In this document: piece by piece, positions 22,256-33,720 of the stretch
Position numbering within the stretch: position 1 is the first letter of the stretch
Layout: the number at the start of each line of letters is the position of its first letter
NCBI RefSeq assembly: GCF_905220565.1
Contig: NC_059400.1
Span: forward strand, 8,082,159-8,146,158
Reading direction: 5' to 3'
Source of the DNA: Melitaea cinxia
Taxonomy: Eukaryota; Arthropoda; Insecta; Lepidoptera; Nymphalidae
DNA length: 64,000 nt
Notes under the pieces: model-generated
Told to the model about the DNA's origin: nothing
Database searches by the model: none
Seen by the model: only the letters and a program-made list of their open reading frames with translations
Made by a program: the position numbers and the translations under genes

Positions 22256-25200
22256 GGATATTTTATCTGTTTGACTGAAACATGGCTCTGTGATGGTATT
22301 TTCAGCGAAGAACTGTTTGATTCTAGATATTTGGTATATCGGCGTGATCGTGAGTATAAAAATCGTGGTGATAGTATGGGTGGGGGTGTCTTAGTCGCAG
22401 TTAAGACAGATATACCGGTTCGATCGTCAGTATCAATTGATGTGAAGAATTTTGCTGGTGAAGTAATTAAAGTCTCTATTCCTTTGGAAATTGGACCTGT
22501 CCTTAAGCAGCTTCATATTTATTGTTGTTATTTTCCTCACAGTAGATTTCATGTTGAATCTCTCTGTGATTGTTTTGAACATATCACAAATGAAGTTTTG
22601 ACGCATCCCGATGATATTTTTTTTATAATTGGTGATTTTAACATTTCGAACTGTATTTGGGATTGGGATGGGAAATTTATGAGCATGTGTAACTTCGATG
22701 ATAGTGACCCTGGAGTTGATTCTTTGTTCAGTTTCTTAAATATTACAGACCTAAAACAATTTAATAGTGTCCCTAATGAAAATGGGCGATTTTTGGATTT
22801 AGTAATTAGCAACTCTCACTGTGTTGTGAGTCGCAATGATTCTCCTCTTACAAAGGAAGATGTCCATCATCCCACACTTAAGGTGAAATTAAGTATTGCT
22901 TATGATAGATCTACTTTTTCCACTCCTCGTAAGGTACGGTTATTTCGAAATGCTAATTATAATGAAATAAATAAAGTCATATCTGGTATTGATTGGTGTC
23001 ATTTGCTTGGTAACGGTGATATCTCTGATGCTATTAATTTATTTTATGATACTATTAACTCCATAATTTCGCAATATGTTCCAATAAAAACTTTAAAAGG
23101 CGATAAAAGGTATCCTTTTTGGTATACTAATGGTCTAATAAAAATAATATGTGATAAGTTGCGTTGTCATAGGCGATGGAAAATCTATGGTCGAGTATCT
23201 GACTACAACATGTTCAGCTATCTGAGAAACCGTCAAAAACAAGTCCAAATTGAGTGTTATGATAAATATATATATCAATCAGAATTAAAAATTAATAGGA
23301 ATAGTAAATTTTTTTGGGCTTTCATTAGGTCTAAAAGGGCTTCAGTAAATATACCTAAAGCTGTTTTTTTCAAGAATGAGTGCACCTCCGATGCAAGTAA
23401 AATATGTCAATTTTTTAACGAACACTTTAAATCTGTCTATTCAGCGCCGCCTAACATTGCTAGTTCTTATGGGTCCCAAGGTAATGTGTCTTCTAATAGT
23501 AATTTGTCGTTAGGACGTATTGAGCTTACCGTTAATATTGTTATGAAATATCTCAAGCAGTTGAAAGTTGATAAGGGTTCGGGACCGGATGGCTTGCCAC
23601 CTATTTTTTTGCAATTGTGCCACAAATCTTTGGCTTATCCGCTTCTGCTTTTGTTTTCTTTATCTTTACGATCGGGTATCATGCCTGATATTTGGAAACG
23701 ATCTTACGTTGTTCCTGTGTACAAGTCTGGTGATAGGCATAATGTTGAAAATTACAGACCGATTTCAAAATTGTCTACTGTTGCTAAATTGTTTGAGAAA
23801 ATTGTGTATGACAATATTTATCCGAGTCTTAGACCTTTCTTAATGAGTCAGCAGCATGGATTTGTGGACGGGAGATCAACGGAGAGTAATTTGTGTGAGT
23901 TTGTCCATCGCGTTTCTATTGCCATGGATCAGGGTTACCAGGTGGATGTCGTGTATACCGACTATTCTAAGGTATTTGATAAGATACCGCATGCAATATT
24001 GATAAATAAACTAGAAAGAGTCGGTATACATGGCGATCTACTTCGATGGCTTTCTTCTTACCTATATAACCGTAGCCAAGCAGTGACAGTGAAAGGGCAT
24101 GTTTCCTCGTTTGTGCCCGTTTCTTCTGGTGTACCCCAGGGCTCGCACCTTGGTCCTCTACTTTTCAATATTTTTATAAATGATATACATAAAATTTTCG
24201 AGAATTCAGATATACTTCTTTATGCTGATGACATGAAAATTTTTAGGTGTGTATCTAATAATTCTGACTGCATACTACTTCAGAGTGACTTAAACAAATT
24301 GTGTGATTACTGCTCAGTGAATTCTATGTATCTGAACATAAAAAAATGCTACGTGATATCCTTTTCTCGTAAGACTAACACAATTAATTTTAATTATCAA
24401 CTTAATCAAGAGCCAATAACACGAGTTACCGAGGTGCGAGACTTGGGTGTTTACATCGATAACAAATTGACTTTTAAGTCACATATTAATTATGTTACTG
24501 CTAAAGCATTCCGAATGCTTGGCTTTGTGTTGAGAGTGGGACGTGATTTTAAAAATGTCAGCACAATTATTCTCCTTTATAACTCTTTTGTAAGATCTAT
24601 CTTGGAATACTGCTCAACTGTATGGAATCCATTTTACAAATGTCGTGTTGCTCAATTGGAAAAAATTAATTATAAATTTATAAAATTTTTAAGTTACAAA
24701 GCTTTGCCGCATATTCAAGATATCCCGTATATTCCTTCTTTAGAAAATCGTCGATTGGAGAGAGACCAAATATTTTTATTTAAGTTACTTCGTAATTTTA
24801 TTGATTCCCCTTATCTACTTAGTCATATATTATTTAGGTGTCCCAAAATAAATACACGTAATCAGTCCCTATTTTATGTGCCTAGAACTAGGACCAAATA
24901 TACGCAGAATAATTTTACTTTTAGAGCATGTAAAATGTACAACCAATGTTTTCATCACATTGATTTTGCAACTTGTTCAGTGCAATCTTTAAGGAGTGAA
25001 TTACGATATGCAATAAATTTTTAATTTTTAATTTATCATTAATTATTTACATAATTCATGAATTTCTAGTAGGTTGGTTTGATTTTGTTATAAATTAATT
25101 TAATTATAATTGTATTATAGTTGGTATGATTAATTTTTAATGTTGTATATATCTGAATTTTATTATCTATTAATTATTTATTATTTAATTGATGATTGTA

Positions 25201-25424
25201 TGAAATGTTTCTATTCGTACATGTTTACCTAATTATTCAATTTACTACTGTTTGAATTATTTATATTTTTGTGTGTATCGATTATTTCTGATTAATGTGT
25301 GCTTTTTAGCTTATTAATGAATTGTTTACTATTGGAAACTTTATTGGTTTATGTATTAGTTTTATATGATTTTTTTTTTGTATTACTGTACTGTTTGTTT
25401 CCTAAATAAAAAAAAAAAAAAAAA
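22256..25424 (+). mobile_element. 5'-truncated LINE (Jockey/CR1-group) with open ORF2
   Basis: The coding homology starts abruptly inside the endonuclease (about 22256), shown by comparison with the full-length relative on the minus strand at 43635-48560. After the ORF2 stop comes ~380 bp of AT-rich 3' UTR and a 17-A tail (25408-25424). No clear target duplication was found around it. It lies in sense orientation to the host gene's intron 3 and inside the hAT-like element, so it is the younger insertion. Confidence 0.85.
22271..25024 (+). CDS. LINE ORF2: endonuclease (N-truncated) plus reverse transcriptase
   Basis: This is an uninterrupted frame of about 917 codons. The N-terminal ~230 residues are an apurinic-type endonuclease lacking its first ~40 residues ('TETWL' at the start, 'GDFNIS' near residue 121, 'HHP' in place of the usual SDH). 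The reverse transcriptase has 'GSGPDGLPP', 'NYRPIS', motif A 'YTDYSKVFDKI', motif B 'SGVPQGSHLGPLLFN' and motif C 'YADDMKIF' near residue 651. A Cys-poor C-terminal region follows. The frame is open upstream to 22244 without an ATG, so the real start is lost by truncation. All catalytic RT residues are present, but self-mobilisation is unlikely without the 5' end and ORF1. Confidence 0.92.
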   Translation: MTETWLCDGIFSEELFDSRYLVYRRDREYKNRGDSMGGGVLVAVKTDIPVRSSVSIDVKNFAGEVIKVSIPLEIGPVLKQLHIYCCYFPHSRFHVESLCDCFEHITNEVLTHPDDIFFIIGDFNISNCIWDWDGKFMSMCNFDDSDPGVDSLFSFLNITDLKQFNSVPNENGRFLDLVISNSHCVVSRNDSPLTKEDVHHPTLKVKLSIAYDRSTFSTPRKVRLFRNANYNEINKVISGIDWCHLLGNGDISDAINLFYDTINSIISQYVPIKTLKGDKRYPFWYTNGLIKIICDKLRCHRRWKIYGRVSDYNMFSYLRNRQKQVQIECYDKYIYQSELKINRNSKFFWAFIRSKRASVNIPKAVFFKNECTSDASKICQFFNEHFKSVYSAPPNIASSYGSQGNVSSNSNLSLGRIELTVNIVMKYLKQLKVDKGSGPDGLPPIFLQLCHKSLAYPLLLLFSLSLRSGIMPDIWKRSYVVPVYKSGDRHNVENYRPISKLSTVAKLFEKIVYDNIYPSLRPFLMSQQHGFVDGRSTESNLCEFVHRVSIAMDQGYQVDVVYTDYSKVFDKIPHAILINKLERVGIHGDLLRWLSSYLYNRSQAVTVKGHVSSFVPVSSGVPQGSHLGPLLFNIFINDIHKIFENSDILLYADDMKIFRCVSNNSDCILLQSDLNKLCDYCSVNSMYLNIKKCYVISFSRKTNTINFNYQLNQEPITRVTEVRDLGVYIDNKLTFKSHINYVTAKAFRMLGFVLRVGRDFKNVSTIILLYNSFVRSILEYCSTVWNPFYKCRVAQLEKINYKFIKFLSYKALPHIQDIPYIPSLENRRLERDQIFLFKLLRNFIDSPYLLSHILFRCPKINTRNQSLFYVPRTRTKYTQNNFTFRACKMYNQCFHHIDFATCSVQSLRSELRYAINF

Positions 25425-25505
25425 TTAAGGTTTGATCAATCCTAGATTGATGAAAATCCGACCGGATCTGGCCGGACTGAAAACGACACTGGATTGCAAT
25501 CCCTA

Positions 25506-25513
25506 GTCGCGAG
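25506..25513 (+). repeat. Right 8-bp target duplication of hAT-like element
   Basis: GTCGCGAG, partner of 20826-20833. Confidence 0.65.
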
Positions 25514-26789
25514 TTTAACCGCTAAACTCAGCGGGAGTTTCATAACGTTAATGTCTTCAAAAGTTATGTCGTACTCCGCAATGATCAAAAACGTCATTTG
25601 AGCACATTCAGAAAAAAAAAATCATAAAAACTGAATAGCTAACAATGGATAGAGCCAGTGAGTGGCAGAAGGGTCATTACTTGAAACCGTCTTTAATTGC
25701 ACAACATTTTACCCTAGAAATGGGATGTTTACATATTGATAAATAAAAAAAATAAAAAGTACTATACTGTAATACCTACTATTTCTCTGAATCTCGAAAC
25801 ATATATACATTCCTATTGGATAGAAAGTTACCTAAGTAAAACTACGGGGCCCAGTTTGTACTATTATAAGTTTGAATGTTTGAACGAGTACATTTTTATT
25901 ACTGAATCGTATCAGAGCCGCTTACCTTAGAGATAGAATTAGGAATAGAACGATACTACTTTTAACTCCAGAAAAATGGTTCCCATGGGATAGAATAATA
26001 ATAAACTTAGTTGTTAGTCTATAAGTAAAATAAGATAATGGGCAATTGAAATTACCATAACTATTATTATAAACAAAAACTTTCAGAAGATAGCTGGAAA
26101 AGCTATATTATATTGTATTCTATCTTAAATCCACTGTTATGTGACTAGACTATTAACACAAAATAAAATTCTAAAACCAAACGAGTAATTTCCCTTAGGA
26201 ACAGAATTCTATTTTATGTGCTAACATTGTTACTTTGTTGGCTCTTGAAATACCTATAGATGTTGTGTAAAACAATCTACACCGATAGAACTTTTTGCTT
26301 TAGTATTTAATAAACTATAATTTACATAATATTATTAATTAAATATAATTTATTGCCAAAAAAATTAATATCTATAATTTAATTTGACTGAAGTTTCTGA
26401 TTACAAGATCGCCACATACTAATAAGTAATCACTATCTAACAGATAATTAAATCCATACGAAATTAACGGTACGTGAAAAAAGACTTGTATGGTGTTGTT
26501 CAATCTCGTACAAAAAAAAATTGCACCCCTAATATAAAATTTTATTAACACACAAATTAAATTAGATAATTTGACACTTCAGTTTTCTCTTTCCAGTTGC
26601 TTAACGGTCAAAATCCAAAAAGCAAAAACAAGACAAGGTGGAAAACCATACTCTTACGTTTAATATATTGACCACAGAACGAAGAAGAAGAGAATAATAA
26701 AGAAAGTTAAACCAACCACTTTACTTGACTTACATATATAGCCTGGAAGAGAATAAATAAATAAACGCCTCACACTCAACGACCACTAT

Positions 26790-26960
26790 GATTTACTCCT
26801 ATATAGGGGGTCCAGAAAAACACACAATACACAAGCATAAATACCCAGACCACGCCAAATATGGCCAATACAAATGTCAGCCATGTGTGGGGATCGAAGT
26901 CACAACCGCCAGCCCAACAGTCGCAATCCAGTGCTGTGACCGATGCGCTAACGCCTCAAA
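26790..26960 (-). mobile_element. tRNA-headed SINE fragment
   Basis: On the minus strand 'gcgttagcgcatcggtcac' (A-box region) and 'gacttcgatcccc' (B box) are followed by 'gacatttgtattggccata' and 'gcgtggtctgggta'. These body blocks recur at 49015-49070 (+). The two short + frames across it are fortuitous. Confidence 0.7.
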
Positions 26961-27835
26961 CTTTGAACTTAATATCGTATGAAATAACAACATTTACTAC
27001 GATAATTATTATTTTTAGTATGCTAGTATTTATAATGTATAAAACTTAATTTATCACTTTGTAAATATTAATGTATGTGACTGGCTATACGTACAAAATG
27101 GAGTGAGAATGTAAATATCTACATGTACTAGAATTCAAATAATATGTAAATATAAAATATATCTAATCTATATATTAATACGTGAAGCAAAAACTTTTTA
27201 CACCTTTTTACGAAAATTGCGCTGAAGGAGGAATATGAAATTTTGCACAATTATGGTTTATGTAGAAAAGGAGTGCAGAATGCTAATATTTTTTTTAAAT
27301 TATGCATAAAAATACATTAAAGCAATAAAAAAACAATACACACACTACCATGTATTTGATACACACACGCATATATACTTTTTTGTTCATTTGTTATAGA
27401 AGTATAGTCTTTGACAACAGAACCTTAATATTATTCAAAGTTATAGTTTAAATTCATCTCTGGGCGACCACTAGTAAAAATAAATGCGGTTTGCGCGGTT
27501 TTCGACTGAACTTTTTGATCAATTACAAATTAACAAGCAAACAATACAATAACATATTTGCTAAGCTGAACTGTATTGAATCAGCTTACGAAACCCATTA
27601 TTTGGCACAGGTGTCTTCGCCACATAAAAGAAGGGTTGGACTTTTACTCACTACGCTATTCCATTGCTATTCAGCAGATAGCTCCCTGCTACACATCAAT
27701 CGCTATCATATTTCTGTGTATATAACAACCTGGAACGGTAGCCCTACGTGCTCTCTGCGGCACGACACAAGGACTCGCGAGGATATAAACTCCGACCAGA
27801 AACAAATAACTATACATACATTAAAACTCCTTTTT

Positions 27836-27938
27836 AACCGACTTCCAAAAAATGAGGAGGTTCTCAATTCGACTGTATTTTTTTTTATGTATGTTACATC
27901 AGATCGTTTTATTACTTATCGATGTAATTGAAGTCGGT
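27836..27938 (+). mobile_element. Short MITE-like copy of family D
   Basis: The ends 'aaccgacttcc' and 'gaagtcggt' are inverted. The interior 'gaggaggttctcaattcg' and 'ttatcgatgtaattgaag' matches both ends of the 720-bp copy at 49912-50631, with the middle deleted. Confidence 0.7.
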
Positions 27939-28319
27939 ATTTTTTTCATTTGCAAGCAAACACAATTTTTTTAAGAGTTATTTGAAATCGGTTTTTAAGT
28001 TTGTGTATTACAAGCTAACAAATCTTTCTCGTTTTAGATATTATAAAATAAATTGATTCGAACATTTTAAGATGGATAGTGAGTAACAAAATTGTTACGC
28101 AGAGAAGCTTTTGACTCCAGTCTCAATTACAAGTTGCTCTTGTTCTTACATCCGTTTAATTGAACACATCTTGATATGTGATATTCATATCGCCGGTAGT
28201 ATGAGCCAGTCTATTAAGAAAAATTTCCGGAGTCGCCACTTAAAATCTGGAATAACAAATGAGTTTTATACTTCTTCAAAGTTATGTTACAAAATCTGCT
28301 TTGCTACATAGAACCTCAA

Positions 28320-28620
28320 CATTTCCGGTTCTGATGGTGCGGCCAGTATTAAAGAATACGGTAAGGAACCCGCCTCCGAGGGGAGAAGTCATTGAATTGC
28401 AACTACGAGCCAGTACGGCCTGCCTCCGGTTGTTGACACTGTGGCAGTTGGTGACACTTTACGACGCTAGAAATCGTGGGGAGCTGTGTGAGTTTAACCA
28501 CGTGGTGCAAGGTGCTACGAGCGGTGCCACGAGGTGCTTCGGAGCATGATCGGCCAAGTGACCTTTTGTAACCTCCACCCTTGTGCCAGGAATAATTCGA
28601 ACCTTTGATAAGTTATAGTT
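28320..28620. other. Isolated GC-richer segment of unknown origin
   Basis: This ~300-bp block is about half G+C amid AT-rich intron. A + frame crosses it (28259-28549), but there is no splice or homology support and no motif was recognised. It could be an unrecognised transposon or a decayed retrocopy. Confidence 0.35.
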
Positions 28621-30595
28621 TTTTAATTACGTTTTATTTGTTAAAAATTTTGTCAAGTTTGTGTGTTCCTAATTTTAAGTTTAGTATTAAAAATTTGTCA
28701 TCTTATTTAAACTACAAGACTGTGCTTGATACATTGTAATAAATTAATTTCAATCTGTTATTTTTGATTTCATCATCCTTTTATTGAATTACAGTTAGTT
28801 TTTTTTTTTTTTTTAACGCGCGACAATTTCTGATTGTGTATATTTTGTTAGTTCCACATTGTGTTTTGGCAAGATAATGAATTTCAGATTGTTATAAAAT
28901 ATTTTTTTTTTTTTGTAAGTTGAATTTGGTTTTAAAATGTTAATTTTATTTCAAATGAAAGAAATAAAAAGATTGATCACTGATAATTTAAAATTGATTC
29001 TTATTGTGTACGTATTTCAGCGTAATACTTTTGGTCACCCTACTACTCAGATTTATCATCTCCGTTAAATATAATTATGACGTCATAAACCTATTCTGGG
29101 ATCTGTGTTACTATATTTCAATATTTCTTTGAGATTTTGATGTGAAACATTTATAGGCGAGGGTAAACACAATTATTGTCGTGGCGATACAGGCCATGGC
29201 GACGCACCGCCACGCTATATGATGGAATATATGTACATACTATACTCTATAATAATTGATTTGTAAATAATAATATATAAACTGTCATGATTTTCGAAAT
29301 TCGTAACACTGTATTTTTTCATCATGCTCATGCATCAGTTCCTGTCATAATATATACTTTTAGGCCCATTACTTTTACAAAATAATTTTAATGTTACACA
29401 TTTGCCAAACGTCACGTGACGGCTAAAATTTTTTGTTTGGTGTTTTAATACGTCCAAATTAAACAGCACAGAGCTAGTTATGAAATCGAAAATTGCTTCA
29501 CCACTTCATTGTATTGTATGCTTACTATTTCATAATTTACTTAAATTGCATTATAATTTACTTTTAATAGCAGATAGCAATAATCATTACCATCTTATAT
29601 ATTGTAATTTTTTTTTATCTAGAGGCACAGAAAGCTTAAAATATCACAAACATTAGTTCCCTAAAATAAATCCTAAACGTGTACAGAGCAAACAAGGTAC
29701 ATTCTTTTTCAATTTCTATATCACAAACAAACCACTGTTTATTTGCAAAGCTATGCAAATAAACAGCGGTAACTAATTGTTATAAAATGATGAACTCCTT
29801 TTGTAACGTACTAAAAGAGTTTATGAGTGAGAGTAGATATAAGAGTGCGTTTGTGTCTGAGTAAGTTTTGATTAAGATTTTAAGTAAAAGAATACTTGAA
29901 ATTTTTATTAACTCATATACGAACAACATTTTACGTAAATTGTAATTCATATACTTTGTAGTCCAAATATTTATGTTAAACCTGTTAAACATAAAGTGCG
30001 AATAAAATAAGGTAATTTATTTTATTGCTAAATTTCATGATGTAATCAAAGTATCATTAAAATATAGTCTCTAAAACATATACAATTTATGCACACTAAG
30101 TGGATAAAGAACAGCCGTAAATAAGTATATACTCGTATAATAAATTAAGAAAAGTACAGTAAGCTTAAAACTAAGATATAGTCTGATGAATTCAATCGTG
30201 AGTACAATTGGATTCCTATCAATGCAGTTTATTTGCTAGTCGTACTCGGAGGTTGCGGCGGCGGTGAATTAAAATTCATTATGTTTCATATATTCCGAGG
30301 ATAACTGCACGCTCCACCGTAACAATGGATGTTTAAAATAGAAGTTGATTTATTTAAGTCTTATCTTAGTCATTCTTTGATTACATATATGTATATTGAT
30401 TTTTAGTCCGCCATCAACGTGTAACCGTATAAGATACAGTACCTGGGTGACCGAGCTTAGCTCGGTATTTTTAGTAAATCATGTTTTTTGGAAATCATAT
30501 TTAAATACGAATTACATATTTACAAAATATAAATAATATTTTTTTACCGACAATAATAAATAAAATGATTGCATTTGCTCGCAAACGAAATAAAA

Positions 30596-30700
30596 ATCGA
30601 CTTCAATTACATCAACAAGTAATACAACGTAGGTAGACGAAAAAATAGTCAGTAAATACGCGTTATCAAAGATTACGTAAAAAGTTGTTATCAGGTCTTA
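30596..30700 (-). repeat. Family D element end fragment
   Basis: The fragment contains 'atcgacttcaattacatc', 'taatacaacgtagg' and 'cgcgttatcaaagatta', as at 49912-50000. Confidence 0.75.
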
Positions 30701-30920
30701 ATAATGAATTAACGCACGATGTGTAACAAAGGCAATGTATAAAAAAAAAAATAAAAAATAACGATAAATTAAAAATTGATACAAATTACACAATTACAAG
30801 ATTGAGAGTAATTGCGTCTCAAAAACTGATAGGGGCTCCAACAAATCGTGTTTTTTGGAAATCATATTTAAATACGAATTACATATTTATAAAATATGAA
30901 TATTTTTTTAACGACAACAA

Positions 30921-31261
30921 TAATCATTACAGCCTATCACAGTCCACTGCTGGACATAGGCCTCCACAAGTTTACGCCAAAAATAGCGTGAACTCATGTG
31001 TTTTGCCCAGGTTTTGCCCATAGTCACCACGCTGGGCAGGCGGGTTGGTGACCGCAGGGCTGGCTTTGTCGCACCGAAGACGCTGCTGCCCGTCTTCGGC
31101 CTGTGTATTTCAAAGCCAGCAGTTGGATGGTTATCCCGCCACCGGTCGGCTTTTCAAGCTCCAAGGTGGTAGCGGAACTGTGTTATCCCTTAGTCGCCTC
31201 TTACGACACCCACGGGAAAAGAGGGGGTGGCTAAATTCTTTAGTACCGTAGCCACACAGTA
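30921..31261 (-). repeat. Full family A repeat, reverse orientation
   Basis: The copy runs from 'cattacagcctatcacagtc' to 'ccgtagccacacag'. It shares all blocks with 54088-54432. Two short + frames over it are not genes. Confidence 0.88.
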
Positions 31262-31356
31262 CCTCTGTAGTCTTATATACTAAATTTTATGAAAATCGTT
31301 GGAGCTGTTTCTGAGATTCAGATTATATATATATATACATATATATTTATATATAT

Positions 31357-31391
31357 ACAAGAATTGCTCGTTTAATAGTATAAGATATAAA
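31357..31391 (+). repeat. 35-bp direct repeat left of family C copy
   Basis: 'acaagaattgctcgttta' plus following bases recurs at 32341-32375 with three mismatches. The two copies bracket the family C unit and an (AT)n tract. Confidence 0.7.
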
Positions 31392-32296
31392 AGCGAAAGG
31401 GCATTACGAAATCTTCGAAACTATAACAGCTACAAACTTGAAATTTGGCTGGTAGGTTCTTTATAGGGCGTAGACATCTGCTAAGAACGGATTTTATGAA
31501 CCTCGACCCCTAAGGAGATAAAACGGGGGTTGGAAGTTTATATGAATGTCCTATGTTTTTGAAGTAAGAGACTTGATATTTAAAGTGTGTGATCTATAGA
31601 TGGTGAGGAGGTGTCCAAATAATGCATCGTAATCTAGAAATATAAAAGGGAAAGGTCACTAACTCACTCATCACGAGAACTGAAAAACCGCTGGATGGTC
31701 CATCCATCCAGGATGGACAAAGATGATATTTGGCAGGGGGATAGATTATAGTTAGCAGACGTCCGCTAAGAACGGATTTTGCGATATTCTACCGCTAAGT
31801 GGGTTATATTGGGGTTGATAGTTTGTATTAAATATATACAGCAGCTATAAGATCGCCTGATAGGTTATTTATACTGCAGCCTGAAAATAAAACTAAAAAT
31901 GTGGTGTATAGAGAGGCTTTATAAAAATAACTAATAAATTATACTAAATTGTGCCTTTTAAAAAATTACTCAGCGTGATAAGCATTTCAAGTGACTGAAA
32001 TAAAAAAATAATTTGCTTAAACATCTTGATAGTAATGCATATCTTCATAACCACGCGGACGTAGTCGCGGCCAACAGTTAGTGTATTATAAAACAAAGTC
32101 CCCAAAAGTGTATGTGGTCGATTCCTTCAAAATCTACTGAACGGATTTTCATGTGGTTTCACCAATGGAAAGAGGGCTTCAAGAGGAAGGTTTACGGAAC
32201 GGCTAAGCCGATTTTGATGAGAATTTCACTGAAAGTTTGCCGGGAAAACTTTGTGACACACTGATTTCAACGCGGGCGTAGCCGCGGGCACAGCTA

Positions 32297-32297
<1 letters not shown>
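31384..32297 (-). repeat. Family C repeat with a single internal unit
   Basis: On the minus strand it runs from 'actagctgtgcccgcggc' (32297) to 'ctttcgcttttatatc' (31384). It has the family's conserved non-coding body and one ~283-bp unit where the 1611 and 38983 copies have about four. Confidence 0.85.

Positions 32298-32341
<44 letters not shown>
32296..32341. repeat. (AT)n microsatellite
   Basis: About 45 bp of nearly perfect alternating AT directly abut the 'ctagct' end of the family C copy. A shorter imperfect AT tract lies at 31324-31356. Confidence 0.95.
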
Positions 32342-32343
<2 letters not shown>

Positions 32344-32375
32344 AGAATTGCTCGTTTAGTAGTATTAGATGTAAA
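32341..32375 (+). repeat. 35-bp direct repeat right of family C copy
   Basis: Partner of 31357-31391. Confidence 0.7.
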
Positions 32376-33644
32376 TTAATAGCGTTTCATGTATTGTAAT
32401 TCAAACGCAACGTCAATCTATCGATAAACAATTAATGACCGTCCCTAACTTCGCACCTATAACAGAATAATAATTCCTCCATAGTCTTTTGTTACATCTT
32501 AAGTAGGTCAGGCAGCGCTTTCGATGAAAACTTTCAGGCAGTTTGATTTATTTCAACTTTTTAATAATTATCGTCGTGTTTCCATCAATTTACACAGAAC
32601 ATTAACAAAATGTACCTACTTTTAAAGTCACTCTATTTATAATTAATAGCCGCATGAATTGTATTTCGTGGTTTTTTAAACTGAACTGACATACTGAAGA
32701 TAGACGCTGTGGGGATCTTTATTTTTAATATTTTAAAAACATATAATGGAATAAAAAATATTAATTACCAATCTCACCACAAAACATGCTGAATATTTAG
32801 GTACAAATAAGTTCAAATAAATTACCATCGAGTGTAACTACCACAATTTTCCAACACATAATGTTGTGGTTACGAAGCAAGATTGTCTTTATCGGCTTAA
32901 GCTGGAAGCGTTCCAGTACAAACTTATCCACTTTAAGCCCTGATTGCACTCCGTCGAGTAATAGTCATTCTTTTACTGTTACAAGGAAAATTCACAAGAT
33001 TTCTATCTTAAAACTTTGAAACTATTAAACTCGAAGATTCTTCTTAAACTATATTTATTATGTTATTCACAGTATTTAAAACTATGTCATGAATTTGTAC
33101 CCGCAATATCGAGTAGTTCATAAGCTCACTCAATTAAATCGAAACTTAATATTATTAATATAAGAAGTTTGTTATTAATACATTTACAACAAATTTTATT
33201 TAAACATGAAAGTCAAGGTTTTTATCAACACCTTTCAGTGGTCCTTAATTTTTCAAAAACGATGAACTTTCCATACAAACTTTCAACCCCAGTAATATGT
33301 GCCCATAAGTGCTAAAATACAGATTTAATTAATTTTAATACGTTGTCAAAATATAAATTTTCATGCTGCTAAAACCTAAAAATTAAGTGACTGAAAATTA
33401 TGGACTTGCCAAATAAACTTTTAACCCCTTTTTCAACCGCATTGAGTATAATTCTTAAAAATCTTAACGACTACTAACTTACTAACTCAAAATTAATGAC
33501 TTTCGTAAGAACTTGCGAGAGCCCTTGACATCCTGAATGGGGCTCTGCCACAAAACTCGTTTTTTGGTGTCTATCAACCAAATATTAACTACCTCATTGC
33601 CAAATTTGGAGTTTGTAGCAACTGTTGTTTTATGTTTCTAATGT

Positions 33645-33720
33645 TGCAGATGTCTATAAGCTACGGTAATCGCTCACCATCAGGTGAGCTGTACGCTTGT
33701 TTGCCGACCTGCTTGTATAA
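33645..33720 (+). repeat. Family B repeat fragment
   Basis: Shows 'gttgcagatgtctataag', 'ctacggtaatcgctcacc' and 'gtacgcttgtttgccg'. A fragment of the 'ctgacccagcaaacgttg' repeat follows at 33830-33890. Confidence 0.8.

Larger units (their letters stand above)
20834..25505. mobile_element. Non-autonomous hAT-like element, split by a nested LINE
   Basis: The ends TAGGAATTGCA (20834) and TGCAATCCCTA (25495-25505) are inverted repeats with one mismatch, flanked by 8-bp duplications (7/8 identical). The TAGGG-type terminus and 8-bp duplication are hAT hallmarks. Sub-terminal 'accggatccgg' and 'gaccggatctggccgg' are also roughly inverted. Without the LINE the element is about 1.5 kb with no transposase frame. 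It also includes a family D fragment near 21391-21480. Confidence 0.65.

Noticed and set aside
22200..25440. Target duplication of the 22 kb LINE ('aaaaaacttagga' versus 'aaaaaattaagg')
   Set aside because: The two sides are A-rich and only loosely similar; not enough to call a duplication.
31045..31251. Open frame starting MVTAGLALSHRRRCC
   Set aside because: The same peptide appears at 41018 and in reverse at 54305, always inside family A repeats, so it is repeat-derived and not a gene.
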